Source: Baylisascaris procyonis
Lineage: Eukaryota > Nematoda > Chromadorea > Rhabditida > Ascarididae
DNA: 64,000 bases
NCBI GenBank assembly: GCA_037389465.1
Contig: JAZARR010000069.1
Coordinates: forward strand, 1,917,501-1,981,500
Direction of reading: 5' to 3'
The translations under genes and the position numbers were made by a program. This document shows, piece after piece, positions 1 through 13,200 of the stretch. Position 1 is the first letter of the stretch; every line of letters starts with the position of its first letter. Below the pieces are notes generated by a model. That model was not told the origin of the DNA and did not search any database. It saw only the letters and a list, made by a program, of their open reading frames with translations.

Positions 1-3000
1 TTTCGTGCTTAAATATAACTTCTGCTGTAGAAAGAACTTAAAAAATTCCAACAAACATCCGGAGGATGCGCAGTGCACACGGAAATGGAAGCATTTTTGC
101 GGCTCTCTGCGTCCTTAAAAGGCAGATCAGCGAAGCAAATGCCCTAATTTGAATACAGATTCGAATGTGGAAAGTTGGGCATTGGTTTTCTGACTTGCCA
201 CTAAGCTTCTTACCCTAAAAGAGAGTTCTGTTCATCTTCCTACCGGGTATAGATCTGACTTTAGTACTCCTGAACGAGCAAGGATCCTTGAACGAATCGC
301 ACCTAAGAAGACTGTATTAGGAACAGCATAATGGAAGGATGATGAGGTGAACGTTGACGGTGCAGGTCATGCAAAGAGGCGAGTCAGGCCGGTCGAGCAG
401 CGAGGGAGTTGGCTAATTAGGTGTCCGAGGTCACTACATGCTTGGCGCAGTCTGTAATCATATGTTCTGGCCTCGGTGAGCAGTGCTTTGTTTTGACCGC
501 CATGTGAAATATTGAATTTCGTATGTTGGCAATTCGTCGAAACCCTTCTATCGCGTATTTTATAATCGGTAACAGTTAGTTGTCTTAAGCGTTAACAGAA
601 AAGAGGCGGGCGGTGGAATAGATTGAGAAAAAGGGATTGGATCAGTGCATTTATTACTTGTCGACTGCCATGGTGATTTTTGTAAGGCTTTTTATCAGCA
701 CCTATCAAAATTCGCCAATCTTTCTTAGCAGCTGCTGAGGCCTATAAAATATAAAATATGGAACTTAAGCAATGGAAGATACTGGAGATGAATGGAGCAA
801 ACATCACTTCTAACAGAATAAACAGGCTGCAAAGGTAGACGACATAGGTAGTACGCTACTTTCTTATTAGTCACAATAACTTGAGAGCATGCTGAGGGGT
901 AATTAAACTTTGTTACAGCTATGCAACTCACACAATAAGTACAGTAGCCGTATTACGGCACCTCAGTTCCTGCTTGATTCAATTGGGTCAGTTGTTTGGC
1001 GTCTGTCTATTAGACTTTCGTTCGAACGGGTATCATTTTTCGTTGACCAGAATTGGTGTATAGCAGAATATCTGTGAACGCAAGGGTTAGGGGTATGTCA
1101 TGTGTACACAGGACGGTCCTTTCTTTGAAACAGCTGGTAGAGTAATATTTCATGAATTCAAATGTGAGGTAAGTTCAAGGCTTGAGACACTAGATTATGT
1201 TCCTTCTTCGACTGCCGTTTTTTTCTCATGTCGAGGAATGAAGCATTTGCGATGTCAGAAAGCAGTTATATTAAAGCAAATCTTCTACTGTTAACAGTAG
1301 TGGAAGAGATTTTGTTCTCGTAACATATAAATACAGCAATTTGTAAAGTCGGTGGTTGGATATATAGGGCCGGTTTGAGGTGTGCGCGGCTAGCGAAGTG
1401 GTCGATGGATGAGTCACAGTAAGAAGCGTAAGCTTTACCCGCTTGACCTGAACCACTCTTAAGCACTCGATTTGTATGCGCATATACAATTGTTTAAGGT
1501 GGAGTGCGCTATCCAAATGTTGCTCTGCTCGTCGATTAGCGAAAACATTGTACACTGTGGCAAGCGGTCGGCATTCACCATAATGCTTTCTAGCATGTAC
1601 CGTACGCATTCGATCATTGCTCAGTTGAACTCGCCATGCCAACGCTGACGCCAAAACATTTAAATATTAGGTTGCTTGCACGTCAAAAACGCACCTGAAT
1701 AGTGGCAGCGACGTTATAAGAAGAAGGAAAAGAGAAGGAATGGGTCAGCGATTTTCGTAGTTTTCACAATCCTCATCCACAATTTATCTGCTCCTCCTGT
1801 TCGGGAAATGAGCGACATCGTTTTCTTTAGAATCCTTACGACGAGAGGGCGTACTCTCTGAAGCATGCAGTCTATACGAGGAAGGAGTGAACTTGATTTT
1901 TGAATTGATGAATTCAATGCAATTGATGAATTGACGAATTTTTAAATTTTTTGCACGCGGTTTAAATGCTTAATAAACAGCGACCTTTTTATCAAAGATA
2001 TGCCTACTTCAGTGTTGTGGAGAAATTCTTCTTGAGAGCGTTTTCTTAGAACGCAGATGCGTTTGGCTTATTTTGAAATTTCGTAAATTATTTCCTTCTA
2101 ATTTTCAACGCTTTGAACAGAAGCGATAGCAGGGTTGATATCTCTGCTGCCGCCTTGACAACGATGGGCCATTGCTGCCCTCATTTAACCAAGAGCCATC
2201 AGATAATTCGATTTCCACTGTTAGCACCAAAACAACATTTATTTCTTCGTGTCGTCCCCTAATTACCTTGTCTTTCTTTATCACATCAACGCATTATAAA
2301 AACATGCGCTCTAATAGCGAATTTACATTAAAGCTTAATCGTTCGGTTGCTTCATATACCCAGATGTTTGCTAGTTGCCAAAATTTATGCAGAGTTTCTG
2401 GTGCAAAACAAAAATGTGCTTCGTCTGCGAGTGTTACCTTCCCTCCTCCCACCTGCCGCTTCCCCTCTCGTTTTATGCGAAAGTTTACGCCAGTGTGAAA
2501 ACTGAAGGAAGCAGTGGGACTCCAATTGGTAACCCCTTGTTCAAATAGCGGGCACTATTTTGAATTTTGCTAATAAGAGCACTGCATTTTGCTGATGCAA
2601 ATCGCTTCACTACTACTCCTCACCTGCACCTGTTTGTTTGCCTGTTTGTTTTTTTTTCTGAATTTTAGCTAACCGATAGCCACATCAATCTACAAGTTGA
2701 TTATTCCTTGTAAATCTTCGGTGAGATAGCATGCAAGCGATTAAGACAAGCGTGGGTTTCCGACCTGCCGAAAGGCTAATATTCAAATTGAATCATCAGG
2801 TTTGATTGTACGAGCTTGGATGCGTTGAGGGATTACTTTAAAGCCACGTTACTCTCTAATAATATGTTTCAGTTCTTTGCAATTGTTCAATAGATTTTTA
2901 CATGTGTCTTATTGACTGCTTAAAATGTGTCTTATGGTTATTGCGGTTCAATTCTTCATTATTGCGGCTATCCTTAGATGTTCTCATTGTGTCCTTCGAG

Positions 3001-4093
3001 TGTTCTTGCAACCTAAGAAATGGTTGTCAACTGAGTGGGATTTATTTTCCTCTACCCTACCTGCCTTCGCGACCGTGGATTTCTGCCCTGAACGTTTACT
3101 TGAAGATGAGTAATTTCAATAAGAAACCAGAAATGAGAATCTTGTAACGTCGAAGTAAATGGTATTTCGCCTTTTGTTGTTATTTGCGAACGATGGTATT
3201 TATGTTGCATGCGAGAAACAGATTAGCGATCAATGGCTGAGAGAAGGAAGAAGATGGCGGTCTTTGTAGCAAGTTTCCTTGATGCTGGTAGTTGTTGCTT
3301 CCAACTATTTTGGGCCAAACAATATTCCTCTGTACTTTATTGAATGCGCTAATGAGCGTGCCGACGTCCATGTTGTGCGTCCCCCACTGGGTGACACAAC
3401 GAGGTTATACGTCTCTAAAGCCACAGAAAATGCCTAATATTCGATATGGAAATATTGGTTAACTTTTTATTTATTGGTTCATTACTGCAAAAAGAAAATT
3501 ACTGGTCACCAAGAGTCTATGAGAAAGAAATTGTCTTTTTTTTGCGCGATTTTTGCTTTTTTGTCTGTTGTTGGTCATTCTTTCCCTCTATCTGCTCCTC
3601 TCTCGGAGGGAGAGGGGGACTGTTACATGTTTCAAAGATCATTGGCTTCATTGAGAATCGTGGATAAAAACTGTTGTGGGTAATGAAGGAATACCTGCGT
3701 GATGAGAGAGCCGTGCTGTTCCCAAAATTGAACATGAGATTGTTGTGTTCTAAAGCAAGTCTGTAGGTGATTGTGTTATCACTACTACTGGAAGCCTGAA
3801 GAGAAGAATCTTTTGACAGTTAAATTCAACCACTTTTAGTGTGCTCGGTCATCGCTGATTGTATTCTTCAGTCGGCACTTGCATTTTGTTACGTCACTTT
3901 ATTGGCTAAATGCTTTTACTATAAACTCCGCACAGTTAGAAAATTGTGGAATACTTATGGGCGGTAGACGTTGTGCATTTTCAGAATTATAGTAAGACAG
4001 TGCGTAGTTCTCGAAAGCAGAAAGTGCTTTTCCCAACCTTTGGTTGAATGTTATAGTCGACAGATGGAAAAGCTACTTATCAGCTTATTTCAG
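1..4093 (+). other. upstream/intronic region of ncam, no exon recognised
   Basis: T/G-rich sequence like the introns downstream. The missing signal-peptide exon might be here. An ATG at 2925 opens a hydrophobic stretch (MCLMVIAVQFFIIAAIL) that looks signal-like, but no donor nearby gives the phase required by the exon at 4094. No promoter or RNA gene could be supported. Confidence 0.4.
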
Positions 4094-4262
4094 GATGGAA
4101 AGTACACACGTCACCTCCAAACGAGCATTTACTAAACAGAAAGAGTGGCGAAAATCTTATGGTTGTTTGCTCTATAGAGGGGCTCACCTTTGACACGGAA
4201 CCAGATGCAAACATTGATTGGTATAAGTACGGACATAATCGTCCAATCGGAAGGATGGGCAG
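4094..4262 (+). CDS. ncam-1: ncam exon: Ig1, first half
   Basis: Starts after an acceptor TTATTTCAG and ends at AG|GTGAGG. The reading frame needs one base from an earlier exon (GA completes a codon). It encodes the A-C strands of Ig1, with the first core cysteine in MVVCSIEG and the tryptophan in NIDWYKYG. Two bases (AG) are left for the next exon, where they form Arg. Confidence 0.85.
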
Positions 4263-7200
4263 GTGAGGAGGCTTTTTCACTGAAAACTTGACAATTTTTC
4301 GGAGACCTTATCGTATCATTTTTGCCTTCAATTCCTATTTATACCCAGTTTTGCGTTTCCCGTTGTAAGTTAGACATAAAAAGGCAGGCTGTTCTATTTC
4401 TATAAGTTAAGGGATACATATGATACCAGGAATAAAGTGCATAATTGATAGGTCAGATCTAGCCTTCTGGAGGTCGTTTTGATAACTCTATTCGCAATAA
4501 TAGCTTCTAAATGACTTCCGCGTACATCGCACTCGCGCTGAAAAAATTTCTTTTGCTGAAATAGATGCGGCTTGTTCAAGTGACGTTGAAACTGATAGGT
4601 CCCTAAATCCATAGGTTCATATTGGTCACTGGAAGTGATGGGAAGGATTGACGAGTCTAAATCGAATAAATTTTTTCTTCTCCATTCCATAATTTGTGAC
4701 GATTTCCGAAAGTCTCGTGCTCAAGCGATGCTCACGTTACTTCAGAAAGGCTGACCATTCTATCTATATGCTTTATGGAAATTTTGAAGAAAAAGATGCA
4801 ATGATTTTACGACTTACAGGGTTATGACTTTAACGAAGGGTAAAGCGCTTTCAAAGCAATTGATGTTCGTGAAGCCGACTGTCGATGATTCAGGTGTATA
4901 CAGGTGTGCAGCAAAGGCTTTAGCTGGCGAAACGCAAGAGAAGTCAATAAACATCTCATTCATTCGTAAGCGTCTAGCTATTATTTCCTCTAACATGAAT
5001 TTTTTCCTTCACTTTCAGCGTCATTCACGTGCTTGTCAAAGAAGTATCGTTTAGAGCAGATGCAGAGATATGTAGTAGTTGGTTAAGAGGCTGATATGTC
5101 AAGTTGCTAGCCGTGCCATATTCAGAGATATCGTCGGTCGTTTTCGAAGTATAAAAAGCTTTGGATGAAAAAATGGCTCATATTTATCAAGTAAAACATT
5201 ATTGTCGTCCACTCATAACGGAGATTTTTTTCTATCCTCCTGCCCTCATTATTAGCTTTATCGCATATGTGGCATTTCCAATTTGGGGAACGCCGTAGGT
5301 GAACAAAATTTACGTGCTAAAGAAGTGAATAGGACTTGCACTTTTGCTGTCTTTCAAAATCTCAAAAGACAGTTTTGAACCGAAGGATACAAATCGAAAA
5401 TTCTTTGTAATCCGCGGTTGAAATTTACGAAGTTAGTTTTTTAGTCGATCTTCTATAGCAGACTAAAACCGATATTTATAGGAGCTGCGGAATTTGTCGA
5501 TGCACAGAGGGAACAACATCCTCAAGAAGGTCAAGATGCAGAAATTGTTTGTCGCGTGAGTGGAGATCCTTCATTGGAAATTTTTTGGCAGTTCAACGGA
5601 AACAACATCGCAGAAGGTTGACTTTTTATTACTGTTGATTACTAGTATGCTACCGATTTTTCACCTGTATTGTGCGGAAGGGAAATAGCCCCTTCACGCT
5701 TATGTTACCATCAAAATATGTTGATATATGGTGCTTTCATATAGCTTGCTATAATTTCGAAGAAATACCTGCTGTGATATTCTCTTACTATACGCAGTCA
5801 ATAGGAGTTCGAGATCTAGCAGAAATTTGAACAGTGATATTTTGATGATATAGCTTCATAGGAATAAAATAATTCTAGTCATGTGCAACTTGGTGCGTAC
5901 GGCCAGTTAATCTGCGATAGTCAAGACTTTAGAGAACTAATTTTATCGTCTTTGGGAGTGAAGCGATGTCTTGCGATTTTCGTGCTGATTTAGAAGTTGA
6001 TATCTCCCCCTCTGATTGGAATGCTGAGTGCAACCTGTGACGCTGGACGATTCTGCCTTCTCGCACTTCGATATGCAGCTTCTCATGAATTCTGATTTCT
6101 GGGCACTTGACATTCGTAAATTGTTGCTAACTTAGACATTAGTAGAAGATGTTGAGGTCTCGATGGGTTTACACCCCGATAGCGATGTGGTCGAAGCAGG
6201 AGTCCGTTAATCGCTGACCTTCGGTGGGACACTATCTTTGACGTGATTATGTCTGAAGCGGGAATTGATCCATGTATGGTGAACTCCAGCTGCGGGCCCA
6301 CTTGCGGGTAGCATCAGATTTTATTCGTGACTATAGATGAGTGAAAGAACCCCGTCAGCGCACCCCATGCGGGTGGGCTAGCCTGGTCCCAATAGGCCTC
6401 GACTGCAGTGGGCTGAGGGATGACTTCGCACTGCGTTTAGCATTTGCATATCTAATTGATCCTAGAAATGTTCTCTCGTCCATCAAGCGTGCTTCGAAAA
6501 CGATTGACGCGCACTTACACGTTCTAGAGTGTTGCTGTTTAGAGAGTTGGCGATGTTTTAGATGACGTTTGATATGCTGACGGATTAAGGAGGCGGTTGC
6601 AGAGATTGGAAGGGATGTTGCGCGTAGATAGGTGGGTGGCCATCTGTCGTCGCCTTAACGCATTGCGTAATCTCTATGCCAAAACGCCTGCAGATGGCTC
6701 ATGTATTCGGACTGCTGTTACAGTCTGCTATATTGACCGTCCTCAAAATTTTCGTTGTTTTTCTTCGTCAGTAATATTTTGTAGTGAAGTTTCCATTGAT
6801 CCCTCAAAAAAGACAAAATATTTGACATAAAACATGCTTATTTTTTTAAATCGCTTCATATTGTATTGCGAATATAATTGAACATAAGTCATTAATTTCT
6901 TAACGCTTCCGTTGAAAAATTATCCTGAGTAAAAGTGTACTAGGCTTCCTTGTTTCTCCTATCCTACACCCTAACAAATAGCTGCCATTCGATTACCACA
7001 ACTTACTGATAAATTGCTTACATTTGACCGAGTTAAATTCGCAATTGATTTCCATCATTTCCTAAACTTGATGTTGTCATCTATATGGCTGCTTTGTGCT
7101 TAATAGTTAACGACTCACTTTGGTCGCTTTTAAGATTTTTTTCGTGAGATTTTCCAGCCATCTCTACCTTCTTCTCATTTGTTGACAATCTTTACAAATG

Positions 7201-10200
7201 GTTTATTAAGGGAAAATTCTGTTTAGGTGGTCCTCGAGGCTATGAGCTCCGAGATAACAACCAAGTGCTGTTTATTCCGCAGTTCGAATCCGAGCAGGAT
7301 GATGGCGAATATTTATGCAACGCAGCGCAATTCTCGTCTTTCGAAACGCTCGCTATCAACGTGACTGCCTATGGTAAGCATCTGCATCGCTGCCATAATA
7401 TTACCGATAAAACTAGAAGCGTAAAGATTATGAAGACATCCATTTAAGGAGGTTTATAGAAAAGGTTCTCGGGACCTTCATGTCAGCGATTATCTATGAA
7501 GATTATGCACAATTGATGTGTATTTTCTGATAGATTTCTTATTTTGCAGTCCTTGATTTTCGTTTGAAATCTTTTACGAATTTGAGTTGCTCTACTGCAT
7601 GAGAAAATTTTCCAAAGTATTTTTCGATGTCGTCCCTAGTTTACTGTACATGAGCTATCTTCGTTTATTATGCCTTTTTGTTCAAAAATCCAGTGGAACT
7701 TCAGTTACTAATATATAAGAAAGAAAGTGTAAGGAGACGCGGGCGGGCTGGGGAAGGCGGTGAACAAGGTTTTAAGATCATGTGGCAGCCGACAGCACAA
7801 CGAAGTATACTATTGGAGGTAGGCTTCATACCAAGGTGAAGAATGCAAGGCATTCGCTACATTCATGCACGTAATATCGCGTGAGCGTGGTGGCCGCGGA
7901 ACGGTGTGCGTGACTTTCGAATTGGAGGGTTAGTGCTGGGAGAACGATGATTCGAGCTAGCCGATTGTAATTATAGCATTGGTGAGAAACGTAAAGCGAT
8001 CTATTGTTTGTTAAGATATAATTGTAAGCGGCGACGCGTGCTTAATTCAAACCATATATTTGCTGCAAATGACTATCGAGAGGAGAGCATATGTTGATGC
8101 GTCTGTGGAAGATTGTGCTAAATGGATGATGAGTTCGATGTGACCCGAGTGTCGTTGTGTCAGTTTTGAAGGGGACTTGTTCGAAGGTGCACAAAGTGTA
8201 GGATTGAAACACGTGGCTTATGTTGAATAAAAGCGGCGAGGTGGAAGGTGTGCCATTTGTTATGCATAATTGTCGGCCTTGTTCATTCGTGCGCAATGCA
8301 TACAAACATGATTGACTTTCAGCGCCACCTGAGATCACTGTTTTCGAGGGGCCAGAGTTCGGCCGTGGCTACGAAGGTCACAGTGCCCAAATCCAGTGTC
8401 AGGCAGTTGGCAAACCGAAACCTGAATACAAATGGCAAAAGAATGTGGTATGTGACTAGTGTTTTCTTTTCAAAGAAATTCCCACGCCGGAGGTTTAAGT
8501 AGGTAAAGAAGATGATGTATTTTGTGGTTAGTATATGAGACGCTAGAGATTGCTGAGATTAGCGCATTGGTTGGCATGAAAGCTTGTGGCGGCGTTATTT
8601 CGATTCGTCTTCGGCTAACGCGCTGACTAGTTGCGATTTGCATTGGCTTAACGTGGTTTAACGTCACGACAAGTGGCTCTTTTGGCGCTATGTTGAGAAA
8701 ATACTGTTCGGGCGATTATCGGAGATCACTCTGCATGGTGACTACCGCACTGCTTTGCCATCGATGGTGGATTCAAATGTGGTGCTGTTTCCGCCGCAGG
8801 TGTTGCTTTCCGGTGGCATGCCTCGCAGCTCCTCTCCCCGTTTAATGCCGGAGAGAGGGAGAAGGGTGTGATATCTCCTCATCACCTCTCTCTTCAGCAC
8901 CGAGAAAATGATGCCACATCCAAGGCAAAAATTGTCTCAGCTCATAACTTACAGCCTAGCTGGCCGAGTCGCGTGCTGGTGATGCACGTCATTTGTGTGA
9001 TTTTTTGTGCGGCTCACTGCGCCTGTTCGTGCTGCACGGAAATAGTTTTGGCTAAGAGCTATTCCAAAAAGTGTACTGAGGTGGCTGCTGACATCTACTT
9101 CTTTACGATTTCATACCGCAAGTGTGCTTGTCTTCGACAGTACTTCAGCCAAGTGCACCTTATCTGTTCACTGAGATGTCGTTCTCTTAGGAGGGAGCTA
9201 TGAGTTTAGTGCTGTTTATGTGTCTGAAGCCGGCTTGTTCTTCTTTTCCACAATGTCGGCCTGCTTTGAATGCGACTACTTTTGCAAATGCGTGCCGAAT
9301 TTCTGAAGCGTAATGATGAATCGGCTGCGAGTGATCATGGGAGATCGGAAGCGCAACCAGCCGTGAGCAGTAAGATCGACTTCTGGGTTATACATACGTC
9401 GGTATATATGACATGCTGTCGAAAAGATACGTGGCCATATCACAGCACGTGTCACTCTCTCACCGTAGTTGTCGGCGAGACTGTTGGTCGCCTGGGTGAT
9501 GTGCGCAACTCGACGGTCATGCCATTCTCAGTTATGCACCAGAGCACGGTTCAAAGAAAACGGTTGCAAGCGAAACACTTGATCTTTCAGTTACCATCGT
9601 CATCTATCGTGCCTATGATTTTTCCATTGGTGTTCACCTATGTGAAACTTTTTTCCGTTTATAAGCTCTCGTCGCCTACAGTGTTGGCAAGTTTGAAAAC
9701 ACGTGTATATTTGAGAGGAAGTGGGAAGGGGAGATTAAATCGCGGAGGATTAGCTAAGGTGTGTATTGAAAGAATTTTCCAATTTCCGACTGCTAACGTT
9801 TTCTTGTATCTTAAATTTGTTCACAGTTCTCCGAATTCAGTGTGGAATATGTTAATTAATCGGCCTGATGCTTCCCAGTTGATAGCGACGGCGCACATTT
9901 GAGGGGAGGTGGGATGAGAGGAGAGCTTGTAGTGTTTGTAAGTCTTCAAAGCCGATATGCGTTCGAAGCCGATATGTATATATTGTTCATGTACGTGTAA
10001 GTGCATAAGTGGATTTTGAACACTGTCTGTCTACTTTTTCGAGTCGATTTTAAGCAATGATTTGGCCTTTCGTTTTTCTGTGATGTGGAATCCACATCTT
10101 GAACAATTGCTCTAATAGAAACTGGCATAGTACATAAAAGGAAGTTGTAGTTGGCAGATAGAGGAATTAATCTGGTTCTCCACCTCGAGGGGAGAGCTTG

Positions 10201-13200
10201 TAGTGTTTGTAAGAATGGCCTCCTAAATTCATGGTGAAAGCCATGAATTTAGGAGGCCATTCTTTGTAGGCCTTTTTCACGATGCCCTCAAAAAAGCTGA
10301 GTGTCGCATCAGCGGTTAGCAGAGCATCGGAGTAATGCTCTGCTTTCCCGGCAATTTTTTTATCGACCACCTCAAATGGAAGCTATAATGATACAACTAT
10401 TTGCCACTGACGTTAAAAAACGATGAGGACAAAAAATCATTGGCATGTAAGCGGGAACGAAACATTGTACGAGGGAAACGGTGCGACCTATCTTTGCAAT
10501 GTGAAGGCGGTATTGATGTAGCATTAGCAACTGTGAAGCAATGTGCGTTGTTGGGATGCAGACCACTTTCACATCGGCTGCAGTTTCGTGCAAAGTGCGT
10601 GCGTTCGGTTATTTAGAAGGGTGACACTAAACTGCCATGTGACAATTGCAAAAAGAAGTAATCATTTTACGTACTATTTATTTTCTTTGTTTTATTTTTT
10701 AATGGGAGGAATCATGAACTGTATTCTTGCTTAAGTTTAAACGCCTATTCATGAGATGAAGTCGTTGAGACACGTCTTCATTGCTTGAGATAGCGAAAGA
10801 GAAATAAAGCTGCGATCATTTTAAACACCAAAACATCGCAAACTACTCATAAATATTGATTTGCATTCTCAGTTAGTCAAGGAAGAATCACTTATCCAGA
10901 ATTGACTGTGACTCAATGAGACAGAATCATATAAATAATACTTGTTTTCCAAGCATAAATAAACTAATGTGGAGTCTGATAGGTGCAAAACATATGTCGA
11001 AAAGTGTGTGGCACAACGGTGTACACCACACTGTTTGTTTACATGGAGGGTGTATTTTCATCCGCATGCAGACTCATACCCGCTTTTTTGTGGGAACGAA
11101 AAACTTTGTGTGCATACTTTCTTGCACGGAAGGAAAACAATGTACCACTTTTTGCATGAAGCAAAAAGCATTGCGTCTTCGAGAAAATTTTGCTGCTGAA
11201 AAGTCACATTGGCCACAATAGGTTTACAAGTAATATGCTGAAAGCCAATGTGACTTTTCAGCAGCAAAATTTTCTCACAAGTAATATGCTGAAAGGACCG
11301 GATTCATAGATATGGGAGCTAAGCATTATGGTCACAAAGTTTCAGTCGTTATGTGTCTGCATGGGACCGCAGTGAACTATACTACAGACAAAAGGTGTAA
11401 GCCGGTGGTCGATTTGGGCCATAATTCGTTTTGCACTGCAGTGCGGAACCTATTGCAAAGAAACGTAAGTCACAACAGCAATAGAAGGGTACTGCAAGGC
11501 TGATTAATGAGACAAGGTATCGTGAGCGCATGACCCACTGTATGAAATGAAAAATATGGCGCGCGCGGAGGCGCAAGTCAACGGCGCTTGCTGTAACTAT
11601 AGGTCCTCGAAGAATAAGTACAGAGCTCTACTCCGTACTTATAACGCTTGTTTTTTCGTTAATTACACAGCGTTATTGAGGAAAATGTCACCTAGGATTG
11701 CTTTAGTGAGTCTACTCGGAGCAGTCGAATTTGGAGAAATGATGGAACAGATATTTGTAGAGTCATTCGAGATGCATGTATTGTGGAAGAGCTCATGTGT
11801 AGCTGATTAAGAGAGGCTGAGATACCGAGTAGTGACATACCTCAACAGACGACCATAAGCTCTTTTTTTATGAAGGCTGTTCGCTGTGTTTATTGATTGT
11901 TGCGCTTGTTGAATTGTTTAGCTGTATTTAAGGACAACCTCGAGGAGGAGATAATCGCATCGGACAAGTACCTGGTTGAAAATGGTCTTCTCATTATTCA
12001 CTCACTCACTCCATCTGACGGTGGTGTATACACCTGTGTGGCATCGAACGCGGTCGACGAAAAACGTCATAGCATTAATCTGACAATATTCAGTATGTTT
12101 CATTTGTCATATATGCACAACCTTCTTTGTTTGCTTTCAATAGTGGTATTGTGATAGGCTTTAAATATTTCCCAAGCTATCTAGTTTGTGTTGAGGGTTA
12201 GCTTCCTATTCCTTCGTTTTCTCGAAGATGAGGTGAAGTTGAGGTAGAGGTTATTAAGTAAAGCAGATTCGATTGAAGCTCGCTGGCATTGCTCTTTTTG
12301 CGTTTCCACCGCTTTGTATGAGGAGTCTTGTGTTTCCTGAATGACGCCATCATGCATTTGCTCCATTGAAGTTCAAGTTTTATTTGAGCACGAAGTGACA
12401 AGGCAGCTACTGTGTAAAAAACTCCAGCGTCAATTGTATATCACCAGTGCAACATAGAGTTTGATGACAGCGATTCGGTTCCCATATTTTCATCAAGCCA
12501 ATTTGTTTTGTTTACAAAGTTGTCGAACAAGTGGTACGATTGGTTTGATAGGTGAGTGAAAGTTGAGCCGAAATCAAATACGATATTTGAATATGTGAGA
12601 TATCGTACCAGCGTAAACGCAAACCTTGGGGAGGAAAGGTTTCAGCTTTGATATGAGACCTGTAATTAGAGAGCGAGCTTATGTGAATTCCCAACCTAGA
12701 AGGATCTTCTTGTGGGTTTAATTAAACAGGGCGTTTAAAAAAAAAGCGTCGGATATTGCGAAAGCGTTGTGCATTGAAGTGACTGTGAATTGATGGGGCG
12801 GGAAATAATCTCTTTTAGAGAGCATTCCCCCGCCTCATAAATCGGTTGTGCACAAAGGATTATTTGTTTTTGTTTGCTACAACGAGGGAATTGGAGGAGC
12901 GAACTAATGACAAATTCGAGTTCAAAATAATTGGAGAGTCGCTTCAACGCTGTTCGCTATCTTTTCCTTTCAAGTTCGATAATGTGTTTTCGGACATTTC
13001 GTTTCGTTTTATGCTCAAGCATATTTCCTCAAATTTTTTCGTGGGTATTTCCTTGAAAGCTCTTTCCAAGTCGTTTTTCTCATGCTTTTGGTGATTCCCT
13101 GCACTTTCGCTTCCGAAATGGCATTTGGCGTTTAAACGCTGAATAAAATCTTCATTGAAAGTCGGCGGCAACGTCCTTTCAACTGGCACATGTGACGTTG

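Larger units (their letters stand above)
8448..11932 (+). other. large ncam intron with hairpins and a 210-codon open frame
   Basis: This 3.5-kb intron splits Ig3. It contains two perfect inverted repeats (10211-10264, 11181-11276), a 23-bp direct repeat (9920-9942 and 10191-10213) and a + strand open frame at 9270-9902 with no recognised domain. No exon is called inside it. Confidence 0.6.

Noticed and set aside
2925..3113. Signal-peptide-like start MCLMVIAVQFFIIAAIL as the first ncam exon
   Set aside because: No donor downstream gives the required phase 1 without creating a stop at the join; hydrophobic chance frames are common in T-rich introns.
9920..10213. 23-bp direct repeats as ends of a transposon
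   Set aside because: No transposase, no target-site duplication visible and no terminal inverted repeats at the outer edges.
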